A stretch of 64,000 nt of DNA from Mycolicibacterium doricum. Lineage in GTDB: Bacteria > Actinomycetota > Actinomycetes > Mycobacteriales > Mycobacteriaceae. Positions 27,036 through 36,151 of the stretch are shown here, in pieces (positions within the stretch are counted from its first letter, which is position 1; each line of letters opens with the position of its first letter). The translations under genes and the position numbers were made by a program. The notes beneath the pieces were generated by a model. It saw only the letters and a program-made list of their open reading frames with translations, was not told where the DNA came from and ran no database searches. The stretch is taken from assembly GCF_010728155.1 (NCBI RefSeq), contig NZ_AP022605.1, positions 1,798,001 to 1,862,000 of the forward strand, given 5' to 3'.

Positions 27036-28406
27036 TCACGTGGTGGTGAGGTGGAGTCGGTCTGCAGTGCTGTAGTCGTCGTCGATGAGCACGACGCTGC
27101 GACTGGCCCGGTCCAGGAGCGAGGCAGCGATCGAGGACCGGTAGCCCGAGGCGCAGTGCACCCAGACTTGCCCGTCGGGCAGCTCGTCGATGCGGTCGGG
27201 CAGTTCGTGCAGCGGGATGTTGACCGCGCCGGGGATGCGGCTGGCTGCGAATTCTTGGCGTTGCCGCACGTCGAGCACGACCACCTCGTCGTGGTTGCCG
27301 AGAATGTCAGCGAGGTCGGTGAAGTCGGCGACCCGGTAGCGGCGCAATTCGGTGGCGGCGCGCAGATCGGCGACATTGCCGGTGGCTGCGCCGTGGAGGT
27401 CGTCGATGCCGATGCGAACCAGTTCACGTCGTGCGTCGGCGATCTGCTCGACGGTGTCGCCGATCAGCGTCAGTGGTTCACCCCATTGGTAGAGCCAGCC
27501 CAGGTAGGTGACGAAGGTGCCGGAGAGTTCGAATCCGAGTGTTCCATCGAGGTGCCCGGCGGCGAACGCGGTGCGGTGGCGCAGGTCGACCACCCAGTGC
27601 CCGGCGTCGATGCGCCGCCGCAGCTCGGTCGGATCGACCGGTTCGGGTAGCGATAGATCAACTGGGGCGGGCCCGGCCTGATTGATCACTCCCATGTGGG
27701 CGTAGTAGGCAGGATAAGCCGAGAGCCCTTCGAGAAGTTCCGTGACGTAGGCCTGTTCGTCGTGAGTCAGCGCCGGATTGGTGGTGCGCTGCTCGGCGAT
27801 CGTGGACGCATCACCGGTGGCGGGAGTGGCTGAGCAGAAACTGCCGAAACCGTGGGTGGGATAGACCCGCGTGGAGTCGGGCAGCGTCTCGGCCAGACGA
27901 CGCACCGAACGGTATTGCGCGTGGGTTAGCTCTTGGGTGTGTTGGGGGCCGAGTAGATCGGTGCGTCCGGTGGTGCCATGCAGCATCGACCCTCCGGTGA
28001 ACACTCCCACGACACCGCCGGTGGCGTCGCGCAGCACATAGCTGACGTGGTGATGTGTATGGCCGGGCGTGTGCATCACCTCCAGCTGCATGCGGCCCGC
28101 GTTGATCAGGTCCCCGTCGCGAGCGGGCCGGCGCTCATAGTCGACGTCGTCGCCGGCGGGCACCACGTACTCCGCCCCCACACTGCGCGACAATTCAAGG
28201 CCGCCGGTCACGTAATCGTTGTGGATGTGGGTTTCCAGCACGTGGGTGATGTGCACGCCGCGACACCTTGCGGCATCGAGCATGCGGTCGATGTCTCGTT
28301 GCGGATCGATCACCACCGCCGTGTCGCCGGCGCTGATCAGGTAACTTCGGTCCCCGAGGCTCGAGGTGTCGATGACGTCGACGTCCACGGTGTCGTTGTC
28401 TTCCAT
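27036..28406 (-). CDS. MBL-fold hydrolase with two rhodanese domains (persulfide dioxygenase-like)
   Basis: 456 residues. The metallo-beta-lactamase domain (1-250) has the metal motif ETHIHNDYVTGG and HTPGHTHHHV, of the ETHE1-like type. Two rhodanese domains follow: about 255-330, without catalytic Cys (DLRHRTAFAAGH), and about 365-450 with active Cys in WVHCASGYRS. Such fusions oxidise glutathione or protein persulfides and move sulfane sulfur. A CsoR/CstR-type dyad lies at 28444-28461, just upstream of the ATG, so derepression by persulfide is likely. Confidence 0.93.
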   Translation of the reverse strand: MEDNDTVDVDVIDTSSLGDRSYLISAGDTAVVIDPQRDIDRMLDAARCRGVHITHVLETHIHNDYVTGGLELSRSVGAEYVVPAGDDVDYERRPARDGDLINAGRMQLEVMHTPGHTHHHVSYVLRDATGGVVGVFTGGSMLHGTTGRTDLLGPQHTQELTHAQYRSVRRLAETLPDSTRVYPTHGFGSFCSATPATGDASTIAEQRTTNPALTHDEQAYVTELLEGLSAYPAYYAHMGVINQAGPAPVDLSLPEPVDPTELRRRIDAGHWVVDLRHRTAFAAGHLDGTLGFELSGTFVTYLGWLYQWGEPLTLIGDTVEQIADARRELVRIGIDDLHGAATGNVADLRAATELRRYRVADFTDLADILGNHDEVVVLDVRQRQEFAASRIPGAVNIPLHELPDRIDELPDGQVWVHCASGYRSSIAASLLDRASRSVVLIDDDYSTADRLHLTTT

Positions 28407-28443
28407 AGATTTCTCTCCTTACACATGTGTGTTGATATCCGGG

Positions 28444-28461
28444 ATACCCTGGGGAGGGTAT
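28444..28461. promoter_or_regulatory. CsoR/CstR-type operator before MBL-rhodanese gene
   Basis: ATACCC-TGGGGA-GGGTAT is a perfect 6-bp inverted repeat with a G-rich spacer, about 38 bases upstream of the gene starting at 28406. Operators of CsoR/CstR/RcnR proteins have exactly this AT-flanked G-tract form. Two similar dyads lie at the csoR-like gene. Confidence 0.75.
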
Positions 28462-28517
28462 TTGGGTAATCGCGCTGGGACGACGGCTCGGGAAGTCGAC
28501 GACACGGATGCCCGGCG

Positions 28518-29291
28518 TCAACGAATCACGATGGTGTCCAGTAGGACGTAGGTCGCGACGGCGAACACGAGGACGGCGAACCAGCGCGTCAGCCGGGCAG
28601 TGTTCATTCTGGTGCCGTAGTGCCCAGCGATGAGCGATGCGCCGATCGCCGTGGCCACGAAGGCGCCAGTGATCGACCAATCGATGTCGGCCCCATCGAG
28701 ATGAGACAGCACTCCGGCCGCAGAGTTGGCGACGATGATCAGCAGCGAGGTGCCGATCGCGATCGGCATCTGCACACCGAGAAGCAGCACCAGGGCGGGG
28801 ATGATGACGAAGCCGCCACCGACGCCGAACAACCCGGTGAGCAAACCGACCAGAAAGCCGACGGGGATCGACAGCGATGCGCAGCGCCGCCAGTTGATGC
28901 CCGAATCACCCACGGTGCAAGCGGTCCCGGTGCTCGCCGAATCGGCCAGCATCCGCGCTCCGGCGACGACCATCAGCACCGCAAAGCCAATCATGAGCAC
29001 CGGCTGTGGCAAGTGTTCACCGATCGCGCTGCCGATCAGCGTGGCGGGGATGCCGGCCGCGGCGACGATGCCAGCCAGCCGCCACTGCACCCGCCCGGCG
29101 CGCACCTTGGGCAGCGCCCCGACAGCTGCGGCCACCGCGATCACGATCAGCGACATCGGAATGGCCTGCTCGATCCCTAGTCCAAGCCCATAGACCAACG
29201 CGGGAACAGCCAGGATGGATCCGCCACCGCCGAGCACGCCAAGAAGCGCCCCGATCACCACGCCCAGCGCCAGAGCGATGAGAACGCTCAC
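28518..29291 (-). CDS. Sulfite exporter TauE/SafE-family permease
   Basis: 257 residues with about eight membrane helices and the family's internal duplication: two glycine-rich loops, LLGVLGGGGSILAVPALVYG near residue 17 and LTGLFGVGGGFVIIPALVLL near residue 165. It exports sulfite or other sulfoxy anions formed when persulfides are oxidised by the neighbouring dioxygenase. It is about 110 bases downstream of the CstR-like gene on the same strand, consistent with one regulated unit. Confidence 0.92.
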   Translation of the reverse strand: MSVLIALALGVVIGALLGVLGGGGSILAVPALVYGLGLGIEQAIPMSLIVIAVAAAVGALPKVRAGRVQWRLAGIVAAAGIPATLIGSAIGEHLPQPVLMIGFAVLMVVAGARMLADSASTGTACTVGDSGINWRRCASLSIPVGFLVGLLTGLFGVGGGFVIIPALVLLLGVQMPIAIGTSLLIIVANSAAGVLSHLDGADIDWSITGAFVATAIGASLIAGHYGTRMNTARLTRWFAVLVFAVATYVLLDTIVIR

Positions 29292-29400
29292 CCGAACCCC
29301 GCCCGCGGAATCGGCCAGTTAAGCGCCTCAACGACAGTTGCCGGCGACAGGCCGCCGGATTGGGCGAACGTGAACTCATCGACGGTGCGCATCGCAATCG

Positions 29401-29685
<285 letters not shown>

Positions 29686-29698
29686 TCAGCCCTTCACT

Positions 29699-29714
29699 AT
29701 ACCCTAGGGGGTAT
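29699..29714. promoter_or_regulatory. CsoR/CstR-type operator upstream of cstR-like gene
   Basis: ATACCC-TAGG-GGGTAT is a perfect 6-bp dyad 29 bases upstream of ATG 29670. It shares its arms with the dyad at 28444-28461 and fits CstR autoregulation. Confidence 0.75.
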
Positions 29715-29779
29715 ATAAGTGGCCATCGCGGAGACCGAGCCAAGCCCGAAACAACAAGAAAACATTGCCCTCGACGGGT

Positions 29780-29795
29780 ATACCGGAAGGGGTAT
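29780..29795. promoter_or_regulatory. Second upstream CsoR/CstR-type dyad
   Basis: ATACC-GGAAGG-GGTAT, 5-bp arms, lies 110 bases upstream of the cstR-like start. It is a weaker copy of the two other dyads and may be a second binding site, or may serve the convergent tlpA-like gene end. Confidence 0.5.
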
Positions 29796-29845
29796 ATACG
29801 GAACGTGGATAAGCCTGTGCCACAGGGCTGCCGTCCTGCGAGTTG

Positions 29846-30442
29846 TTAGCGCTCGGTGGTCAGCCGATCTAGTAGTGGCCGCAGGTCCTCGGCTAGGAGT
29901 GCCATGAGGTACACCGCGGCCACTCTGTGGCGGCGGTCGAGGACCATCGTGGTGGGCACCACGCTGGTCGGATAGGTGCGTCCCAGGGTGATGAGGCTGC
30001 GCATCGCTGGGTCGAAGATGGAGGGATATTGCACGTTGCGGTCGGTGACGAAATCGCGTGCAGTATCTCTGTTGTCGCGGACGTCGATACCGAGGAACTG
30101 CACACCGCGGTCGCGGTATTCGGCGTAGACCGTCTCCAGCTCCGGGGTCTCGGTGCGGCATGGCGCACACCAAGAGCCCCACACGTTGATCAGGACCACC
30201 TTCCCGGTGAAATCCGACAGCCGGATCGGTTCGTCGGTGAACAAGTCGGGGCCGCTGAGATCGCCGATCGTGCCCCGTGTCGAGGGAGGGTCGTAGAAGA
30301 TCGCGGTCTTGCCGCCGGGGGAGACGAAGTCGAACGTACCGCCTTGCGCGACGGCATCCTCGCCCGTGGTGCAGCCGGTGACCTGGGCTGCCGCGATGAC
30401 AAGGGCTGCCACGACGGCGAGAGATTGCTTCGCGCTACGCAT
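29846..30442 (-). CDS. TlpA/ResA-type thioredoxin-fold lipoprotein (copy 1)
   Basis: 198 residues. The signal peptide ends in a lipobox (AAQVTGC, Cys24), so it is anchored outside the membrane. The thioredoxin domain has the redox motif NVWGSWCAPCRTETPEL and a cis-Pro region (TSVVPTTMVLD). It reduces or exchanges disulfides of exported proteins, with electrons usually supplied by CcdA; a ccdA gene is at 35230. A paralogue with the same GEDAVAQGGTFDFVSPGG pattern lies at 58760. Confidence 0.92.
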   Translation of the reverse strand: MRSAKQSLAVVAALVIAAAQVTGCTTGEDAVAQGGTFDFVSPGGKTAIFYDPPSTRGTIGDLSGPDLFTDEPIRLSDFTGKVVLINVWGSWCAPCRTETPELETVYAEYRDRGVQFLGIDVRDNRDTARDFVTDRNVQYPSIFDPAMRSLITLGRTYPTSVVPTTMVLDRRHRVAAVYLMALLAEDLRPLLDRLTTER

Positions 30443-30509
30443 GAAACCTCCTTCATTACAAGTAGTTTGGCGTTCAGCTGGTGTGCGGGCGGGGGTCGCT
30501 GGCCAGCTG

Positions 30510-31112
30510 CTAGAAGGCGAGGCCGCTGACCAGGATGAAGACGCCGAGGGCGATCAGGACGATCGGGAACAGCACGTGTTCCCAGCGTTCGAGGACCTCG
30601 GCGATCGGCCGGCGGGTGGCGACGAATTTGGCGGCGACGACGAGGACCGCGACGAGCACGAGGAAGACGACGCAGTAGGCCACCACGGCCGCGGGCCCCA
30701 CGCTAAGGAAGACGGGGACGTAGACGCCGATGTTGTCCCCGCCGTTGGCAAAGGTGACTGCCGCGACGGTCCAGACGCCGACGTTCTTACCTGCGACTCG
30801 TGCGTCGTCGTCGTCATCATCGTCGTCGTTGTTTCCACGCCAGGCTTCCCATGCCGCCCACAGTCCCAGGGCCAGGGGTATGAGCCCGAAGTACGGAATG
30901 ATCTGCGGGGGAAGAAATGCTCCCGCGCCCAACGTCACGAGCACGGCCGCGCCCAGGATCCCCGCAAACCCCAGGTATTGGCCTGCGGTGATCCGGGCCG
31001 TCGTCCCGCGTTGCCCTGCACCGCGGGCGAAGAACAGCGACAGCACGATGATGTCGTCGATGTTGGTGACGATGAACAGGCCGATCGCGGGCAGAATCGA
31101 CGACTGGATCAT
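30510..31112 (-). CDS. CadD-family cadmium resistance transporter
   Basis: 200 residues from ATG 31112, overlapping the lspA stop. About five to six membrane helices; the N-terminal FIVTNIDDIIVLSLFFA and central FANGGDNIGVYVPVF are signature CadD segments with conserved acidic and Asn residues. A cytoplasmic loop carries NN followed by eight consecutive Asp (about residues 95-104), encoded by a GAY repeat. It likely exports Cd2+. Operon: ArsR-type cmtR, P-type ATPase, lspA, cadD, all on the minus strand with 4-base overlaps. Confidence 0.9.
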   Translation of the reverse strand: MIQSSILPAIGLFIVTNIDDIIVLSLFFARGAGQRGTTARITAGQYLGFAGILGAAVLVTLGAGAFLPPQIIPYFGLIPLALGLWAAWEAWRGNNDDDDDDDDARVAGKNVGVWTVAAVTFANGGDNIGVYVPVFLSVGPAAVVAYCVVFLVLVAVLVVAAKFVATRRPIAEVLERWEHVLFPIVLIALGVFILVSGLAF

Positions 31113-31615
31113 GCGCTGGCCCCGGTGTCTGCGGTGTCGCTGGCGCGCCAACTAGCCAGAACGAGGACGGCGGCGCCTGTGACGACGAAGACGTCAGCGA
31201 GGTTGAAGGTGGGAAACCAGCCCGTGTGCAGGTAGTCGGTGACCAGCCCGTCAGCGGCGCGGTCACCCAGGTTGGCCACCGCGCCACCCAGCATCGCGGC
31301 CAGTGCGAGCACGACGGGCAGCGCGGCGGTGCGCGTGACGCGGAAGGCGAACACCGCGAGTGCGACCACGATCACGCCGGTGACGCTGAGCAGGACCGCG
31401 GGGGGCAGGGTGTCGCCGAGACTGAATGCCACCCCGGGGTTGAACGCCAGCCGCAGGTTGAGCAGACCGAGATCTGTTGAGCTGCCGTCGTTCAACGCGT
31501 CGGCAGCCCACGCCTTCAGTCCCAGATCGAGTCCCGCGACGATGACCGCCGAGGCGGTCAGGGTGATCCGCGCCCGAATCACCCTGGCCCCGGCATCGGT
31601 GCGGCCGGCGGTCAC
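31109..31615 (-). CDS. lspA: Lipoprotein signal peptidase LspA (island paralogue)
   Basis: 168 residues with four membrane helices. The two catalytic aspartates are in AVANLGDRAADG and FNLADVFVV, with the conserved LAFNPGVAFSL segment. It cleaves prolipoprotein signal peptides after diacylglyceryl transfer. A second lspA inside cadmium islands is a recurring arrangement. Here it could mature the island's own lipoproteins, which include two TlpA-type proteins and a cupredoxin, but that is inference. Overlaps both neighbours by 4 bases. Confidence 0.93.
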   Translation of the reverse strand: MTAGRTDAGARVIRARITLTASAVIVAGLDLGLKAWAADALNDGSSTDLGLLNLRLAFNPGVAFSLGDTLPPAVLLSVTGVIVVALAVFAFRVTRTAALPVVLALAAMLGGAVANLGDRAADGLVTDYLHTGWFPTFNLADVFVVTGAAVLVLASWRASDTADTGASA

Positions 31616-33573
31616 GACGGCACCGCCGCCGCGCGAGTTTGATTGGCTGGCCGTGCCACCGGCGCGGTGACCAACGGTGTGGCGCGCCCGGCGCGCACAC
31701 CGTTGGCGATGACCACGATTTCGGCGAGTTCGTGGACCAGCACGACGGCGGCCAGGCCCAGCACGCCGAACAAGGCCAGCGGCATCAACGCGATGATCAG
31801 ACCCAGGGACAGGCCGACGTTTTGCAGCATGATCCGCCGCGCCCGGCGCGCATGGCTGAACGCCTGGGGCAGGTGGCGCAGGTCCTCGCCCATCAACGCC
31901 ACGTCGGCGGTTTCGATGGCCACGTCGGTGCCCATCGCGCCCATCGCGATGCCGAGGTCGGCGGTGGCCAGCGCGGGAGCGTCGTTGACGCCATCGCCGA
32001 CCATCGCGGTGGGGCGCTGGGCCCGCAGCTGCTCGATCAGTCGCGCCTTGTCTTCGGGGCGCAGCTCGGCGTGCACGTCCTCGATCCCGACATCGCGGGC
32101 CAACGCGGCGGCGGTGGCGTGGTTGTCGCCGGTGAGCATCGCCACGTGATAGCCGTCGCGGCGCAGTTGGGCGACCACCTCGGCGGCCTCGGGGCGCAGT
32201 TCGTCGCGCACCGCGATCGCACCGATCACCTGGCCGTCGTCTTCGACGAGGACCGCGGTGGCGCCCGCCTGCTGCATCCGCGCTACCTCATCGGCGAGCG
32301 GGCCGGCATCGAGCCAGCCGGGGCGACCCAAGCGGATGGTCCGCCCCTCGCGGCGCCCGGTGAGCCCGGCACCGGTCACCGCCTCTACGCCGGTGGCAGC
32401 GATGACGTCATCGACGGCGGCCAGGATCGCCGCGGCCAGCGGGTGCTCGCTGCGCGCCTCCAGGGCCGCCGCCACAGCGAGCACCTGCTCGCGGGTGGCG
32501 CCACCGGTGGTTGCCACGTCGATGACGGCGGGCCGGTTCGCGGTGAGCGTGCCGGTCTTGTCCAGGGCGACGCCGCGTATCCGGCCCAGCCCTTCCAGTG
32601 CCGCGCCGCCCTTGACCAGAGCGCCGAGCTTGCTGGCGGCGCCGATGGCCGCCACCACCGTGACAGGCACGGAGATCGCCAGCGCGCACGGTGAGGCGGC
32701 GACCAGCACCACCAGGGCACGCTCGATCCACGTCGCCGGGTCCCCGAGCAGGCTACCTACCAGCGCGATCAGCGCCGCGGCGATCATGACCGCAGGCACC
32801 AGGGGTTTGGCGATGCGGTCGGCCAGCCGTTGGGAGGCGCCCTTACGGGACTGCTCGGCCTCCACGATGCGCACGATGCGGGCCAACGAGTTGTCCTCGG
32901 CCGTGGTGGTGACCTCCACCTCGAGCACCCCGGTGCCGTTAATCGACCCGGCGAACACCTCATCGCCTGGGCCGGCTTCGACCGGAACCGACTCGCCGGT
33001 GATGGCCGAGACATCAAGGGCGGTGCGGCCGTGGCCGATGATGCCGTCGGTCGCCACACGCTCACCCGGCTTGACCAGCATCCGGTCGCCGATCCGCAAC
33101 TCAGTTGGGGCGACGACGATTTCAGTGCCGTCGCGCAGGACGGTCGCCTTGTCGGGCACCAGCGACAACAGCGCGCGCAGGCCGCGGCGCGTGCGCGCCA
33201 GCGAGTACTCCTCCAGTCCCTCGCTGATCGAGAACAGGAAGGCCAGCATGGCGGCCTCACCCACCTCGCCGAGGATCACCGCACCCACGGCGGCGATGGT
33301 CATCAGCGTGCCCACCCCGATCTTGCCCTTGGCCAGCCGTTTGAGGGTGGACGGCACGAAGGTGTAGGCGCCGGCCAGCAGCGCCACCGCTTCCAGCGTG
33401 CGGACGACCGGCTCGGCGACGTCGAGGAATCCGGCGATGAGGGCTGCCAGCAGGAACACCCCCGAAATGGCGGCGAACTGCAGCTCCTTGATCTGCCACA
33501 GCCGCTCGGGCTCACGGTCCTCCTCGTCGCCCCCGCGGGGTTCGTCGTTGCCACAGCCGCATGCCTCGCTCAT
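31612..33573 (-). CDS. Heavy-metal P1B-type ATPase (CtpG/CadA-like)
   Basis: 653 residues from ATG 33573 (MSEACGCGNDEPRGG). The short N-terminus has a CGC motif but no full HMA domain. The ion-pathway motif is SPC (VAASPCALAISVP, about residue 296) instead of CPC. The phosphorylation site DKTGTLT is near 333, the HP motif is in SEHPLAAAI, and the hinge GDGVNDAPAL is near 527. SPC-type mycobacterial ATPases next to CmtR (CtpG) are linked to Cd2+/Pb2+ efflux. It overlaps the cmtR stop. Confidence 0.93.
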   Translation of the reverse strand: MSEACGCGNDEPRGGDEEDREPERLWQIKELQFAAISGVFLLAALIAGFLDVAEPVVRTLEAVALLAGAYTFVPSTLKRLAKGKIGVGTLMTIAAVGAVILGEVGEAAMLAFLFSISEGLEEYSLARTRRGLRALLSLVPDKATVLRDGTEIVVAPTELRIGDRMLVKPGERVATDGIIGHGRTALDVSAITGESVPVEAGPGDEVFAGSINGTGVLEVEVTTTAEDNSLARIVRIVEAEQSRKGASQRLADRIAKPLVPAVMIAAALIALVGSLLGDPATWIERALVVLVAASPCALAISVPVTVVAAIGAASKLGALVKGGAALEGLGRIRGVALDKTGTLTANRPAVIDVATTGGATREQVLAVAAALEARSEHPLAAAILAAVDDVIAATGVEAVTGAGLTGRREGRTIRLGRPGWLDAGPLADEVARMQQAGATAVLVEDDGQVIGAIAVRDELRPEAAEVVAQLRRDGYHVAMLTGDNHATAAALARDVGIEDVHAELRPEDKARLIEQLRAQRPTAMVGDGVNDAPALATADLGIAMGAMGTDVAIETADVALMGEDLRHLPQAFSHARRARRIMLQNVGLSLGLIIALMPLALFGVLGLAAVVLVHELAEIVVIANGVRAGRATPLVTAPVARPANQTRAAAVPS

Positions 33574-33968
33574 CGGCGGGCCTTCCTGGTGGCGCTCGCC
33601 GTGCCTGTGCGGGAGCCGGTGCCGTAGTTGGGGCACAGTGCCACCGTGTTGCCGGTGGCGGCCAGCAGCGTCTCCGCCGAGGCGAGCAGGTCGATGAGTT
33701 CCGGGCGGGTCAGGGAGTAGAACATCTGCCGACCTTCGGGCCGCCCGACGACGAGCCCGCAGTCACGCAGGCACGCCAAATGCGCCGACACGGTGGACTG
33801 CGCCATCCTAAGCAGCCCCGTCAAATCCACCACCCGGGCTTCACCGTCAGCCAACCGCTGCAGGATCGCCAGCCGAGTCGGATCCGCCAAACCGTGAAAC
33901 AGCGCCGCCGCCGGAGACAGATTCTGGGACGGTCGCGCCGAGTCGCAACCCGTAGTTGTCATCGCCAT
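33570..33968 (-). CDS. cmtR: ArsR-family Cd/Pb sensor CmtR
   Basis: 132 residues from ATG 33968 (or 33962). Winged helix ADPTRLAILQRLADGEARVV and recognition helix MAQSTVSAHLACLRDCGLVVG. The three CmtR metal ligands are present: Cys66 and Cys70 (ACLRDC) and Cys112 (ALCPNYG), with spacing very close to Mycobacterium tuberculosis CmtR. It represses the downstream ATPase/lspA/cadD operon until Cd2+ or Pb2+ binds. The promoter region contains ACGATGATAGCGT at 33972-33984, also found at 37946. Confidence 0.92.
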   Translation of the reverse strand: MAMTTTGCDSARPSQNLSPAAALFHGLADPTRLAILQRLADGEARVVDLTGLLRMAQSTVSAHLACLRDCGLVVGRPEGRQMFYSLTRPELIDLLASAETLLAATGNTVALCPNYGTGSRTGTASATRKARR

Positions 33969-34238
33969 ACGACGATGATAGCGTAAAGGTCGCCGTAATC
34001 GCCAAACGGCGGTGACGGCAGGAGTCCGTTGATTGGTGGCGGGTCGGCTCAACCGTCAACCACCACCTGCATGGCATGACCCCGACGCTGCCCGGCCACC
34101 GGGACCATGCCCTTGTTCAGTGCCGTGGTCACTTGCGGCACGCAATACCCGGCCCGAGGCCCGTCGCAGCTGAATCGAGCTGACTGCAACCAGTCCACCG
34201 GCTGCCCCCGATGCCACCACCTCTGGAGAGGATCGATC

Positions 34239-34310
34239 GTGTTGATGAACATGGCGGAGACCGCGCTGATCAATTCTGCGCCGCGGCGGTGGCTCCAACC
34301 TTCCGGTCGT
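34239..34310 (+). pseudogene. N-terminal remnant of the methyltransferase gene at 38049
   Basis: The translation VLMNMAETALINSAPRRWLQ matches the start of the intact methyltransferase (VLMNRAETALIDSPPRRWLQ) at 38049, and the DNA is also clearly similar from TGTTGATGAA on. Homology stops after about 70 bases. It shows a duplication or recombination event between the promoter regions at 34 and 38 kb. The remainder of 33969-34327 contains no gene. Confidence 0.75.
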
Positions 34311-34327
34311 GACCTAGGCGCCAACAG

Positions 34328-34972
34328 ATGAGCGGCCCGAGCGTCGAAGCGACGTTCGCGTTCGTCGACCTGTCCGGGTTCAGCGTTTTGACCGAGATGT
34401 GCGGAGACCAACAGGCGGCCAGTCTCGCGGGCCGTCTGGCCGACCTCGCCTCGAATTCGCTGAAACCCGGTGTCACCCTTGTCAAGACGATTGGCGATGC
34501 GGTCATGCTCGGCGCGGCAGAGCCGCAGCACATGGTGGCAACCATCCTGACACTGGCCGACCGCGTCGCCAACGAGGAGGGCTTCCTCGCCCTACGCGGC
34601 GGCATCCACCACGGCAGCGCGGTGCACCGCGACAGCGACTATTTCGGTCACGACGTGAATATCACGGCACGCATCACCGCGCTGGCTGGTGCGGGACAGG
34701 CGGTCGTGACCGAACCCGTCCGAGATAGCTGCGCACGGCTCGGGTTATCGCCGGTCCCGCTGGGCCGCAGGCTTTTACGAAACATCACCACACCGGTGCA
34801 GGTGTACGCCCTGGCACTGACGGCCGCCCAAAACCCCACCGACCCGGTGTGCCGAGCTGCCGTGGACCCGCGATCTGCGGCGAGCCACCTCCGTCATGAC
34901 GACCGCGACTGGTGGTTTTGTTCGCTCAACTGCGCGCAACGATTCGCCGCGACACTCTGGCGCCACACATGA
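34328..34972 (+). CDS. Class III nucleotide cyclase domain fused to a YHS metal-binding domain
   Basis: 214 residues. Residues 1-160 form an adenylate/guanylate cyclase catalytic domain (FAFVDLSGFSVLTEM with metal Asp, VKTIGDAVMLGA, RGGIHHGSAVHRDSDYFG and VNITARI). Residues 170-214 form a YHS-like domain: DPVCRAAVDP, then WWFCSLNCAQRFA. YHS domains bind metal ions and occur in metal-efflux ATPases. The fusion suggests a cyclase whose activity responds to metal, in line with adjacent cadmium genes. It lacks other sensor or membrane domains. Confidence 0.88.
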   Translation: MSGPSVEATFAFVDLSGFSVLTEMCGDQQAASLAGRLADLASNSLKPGVTLVKTIGDAVMLGAAEPQHMVATILTLADRVANEEGFLALRGGIHHGSAVHRDSDYFGHDVNITARITALAGAGQAVVTEPVRDSCARLGLSPVPLGRRLLRNITTPVQVYALALTAAQNPTDPVCRAAVDPRSAASHLRHDDRDWWFCSLNCAQRFAATLWRHT

Positions 34973-35142
34973 CAGGACGCATCCGCCCGGCGGCGCGGGA
35001 GCCACGCGTCACCACGTACGCAGCTGAACTACGGGAACCGCGGGGTTCATCGACGTTAGAGTGCGCACGGCGGCCTCGAATCGAGCGTGTCCTGCTCCCG
35101 TTCCCCCGAGCGTTGTGGCCTTGGGAACTCCCAAAACCGTAC

Positions 35143-35159
35143 TACTACTATGCGTAGTA
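35143..35159. promoter_or_regulatory. TACT-N9-AGTA dyad upstream of ccdA (putative BlaI-type operator)
   Basis: TACT-ACTATGCGT-AGTA, 71 bases upstream of the ccdA start at 35230, inside a larger perfect GTACTAC/GTAGTAC inverted repeat (35139-35160). The geometry is shared with five more sites at 52-61 kb. BlaI/MecI/CopY operators are TACT/AGTA-type dyads, and two blaI-like genes are present. Confidence 0.65.
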
Positions 35160-35229
35160 CCAAGTCTTTGGGATGCGGTTGGCGTGTCCCGGCGTAGCGC
35201 GCGTGAGTGAGTGACGGGCAGGCCCACCC

Positions 35230-36000
35230 ATGAGCAGTTTTACCGAGATCGCAATGTCGGGTCATGTCGTGCTGGCGCTGCTCGTCTCGATGCTGGCTGG
35301 GCTTGTGTCGTTTGCGTCGCCGTGCGTGGTGCCACTCGTACCGGGTTACCTTTCCTACCTGGCCGCTGTCGTCGGGGTCGACGAGGAAGGTGCCGACGCG
35401 TCGGGTCGAGGTGCTCGGCTGCGGGTGGCCGGCGCGGCGGCGTTGTTCATCGCCGGTTTCACTGCCGTGTTCTTGATGGGGACCGTGGCAATCCTTGGCT
35501 TGACTACCACGGTCATCGGCAATCAAACCTTGCTGCAGAGGGTCGGCGGGGTGATCACGATCGTCATGGGCTTGGTGTTCATGGGGTTCATCCCCGGGTT
35601 GCAGCGCCAGGCCAGGTTCACGCCACGGTTGCTGACGACGATGGCAGGGGCCCCGCTGCTCGGCGCGGTCTTCGGGCTGGGGTGGACACCGTGTCTAGGT
35701 CCTACACTGACCGGGGTGATCGCGGTGGCCTCCGCCACCGAAGGCGCGAGCATCGTCCGCGGCGCGGTGCTCGTCACCGCGTACTGTCTAGGGCTTGGCA
35801 TCCCCTTCATTCTCTTGGCGTTGGGGTCCGCACGGGCGGTCCACGCGATGGGGTGGCTTCGCCGAAATACCAGGACAATTCAGATCTTCGGCGGCGTCCT
35901 GCTAGTCGCGGTGGGGTTCGCGTTGGTGACCGGCTTGTGGAGCGACCTGGTCTCCTGGGTGCGCGACGCCTTCGTCACCAACACGACGCTGCCGATATGA
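35230..36000 (+). CDS. ccdA: CcdA-family thiol:disulfide transmembrane electron carrier
   Basis: 256 residues with six or more membrane helices. Both redox cysteines are present in the family motifs FASPCVVPLVPGYLSYL (helix 1) and LGWTPCLGPTL (helix 4). CcdA moves reducing equivalents from cytoplasmic thioredoxin to external TlpA/ResA-type proteins; two such lipoproteins are encoded at 29846 and 58760. A strong TACT-N9-AGTA dyad precedes it. Confidence 0.94.
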   Translation: MSSFTEIAMSGHVVLALLVSMLAGLVSFASPCVVPLVPGYLSYLAAVVGVDEEGADASGRGARLRVAGAAALFIAGFTAVFLMGTVAILGLTTTVIGNQTLLQRVGGVITIVMGLVFMGFIPGLQRQARFTPRLLTTMAGAPLLGAVFGLGWTPCLGPTLTGVIAVASATEGASIVRGAVLVTAYCLGLGIPFILLALGSARAVHAMGWLRRNTRTIQIFGGVLLVAVGFALVTGLWSDLVSWVRDAFVTNTTLPI

Positions 36001-36151
36001 TACGCACAGCGGCCTACGTGGGGCGACACTTCGCGTTCCCACCGCAATGAACGGTTCCATTCCAGACATCATCACCGCCCGACAAGGGGCTCAACACCTG
36101 CCGCCGCAGGTTATCGCGCATCCAACTCGGCATCGTTTCGTGCGATGAAGG
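36001..36151. other. Converging intergenic region
   Basis: Short stretch between the 3' ends of ccdA and the hydroxylase gene. Nothing recognised beyond AT-poor unique sequence; no clear terminator hairpin was found. Confidence 0.4.

Noticed and set aside
31639..33627. Several long plus-strand frames opposite the P-type ATPase
   Set aside because: Antisense shadows; the ATPase has all catalytic motifs in order.
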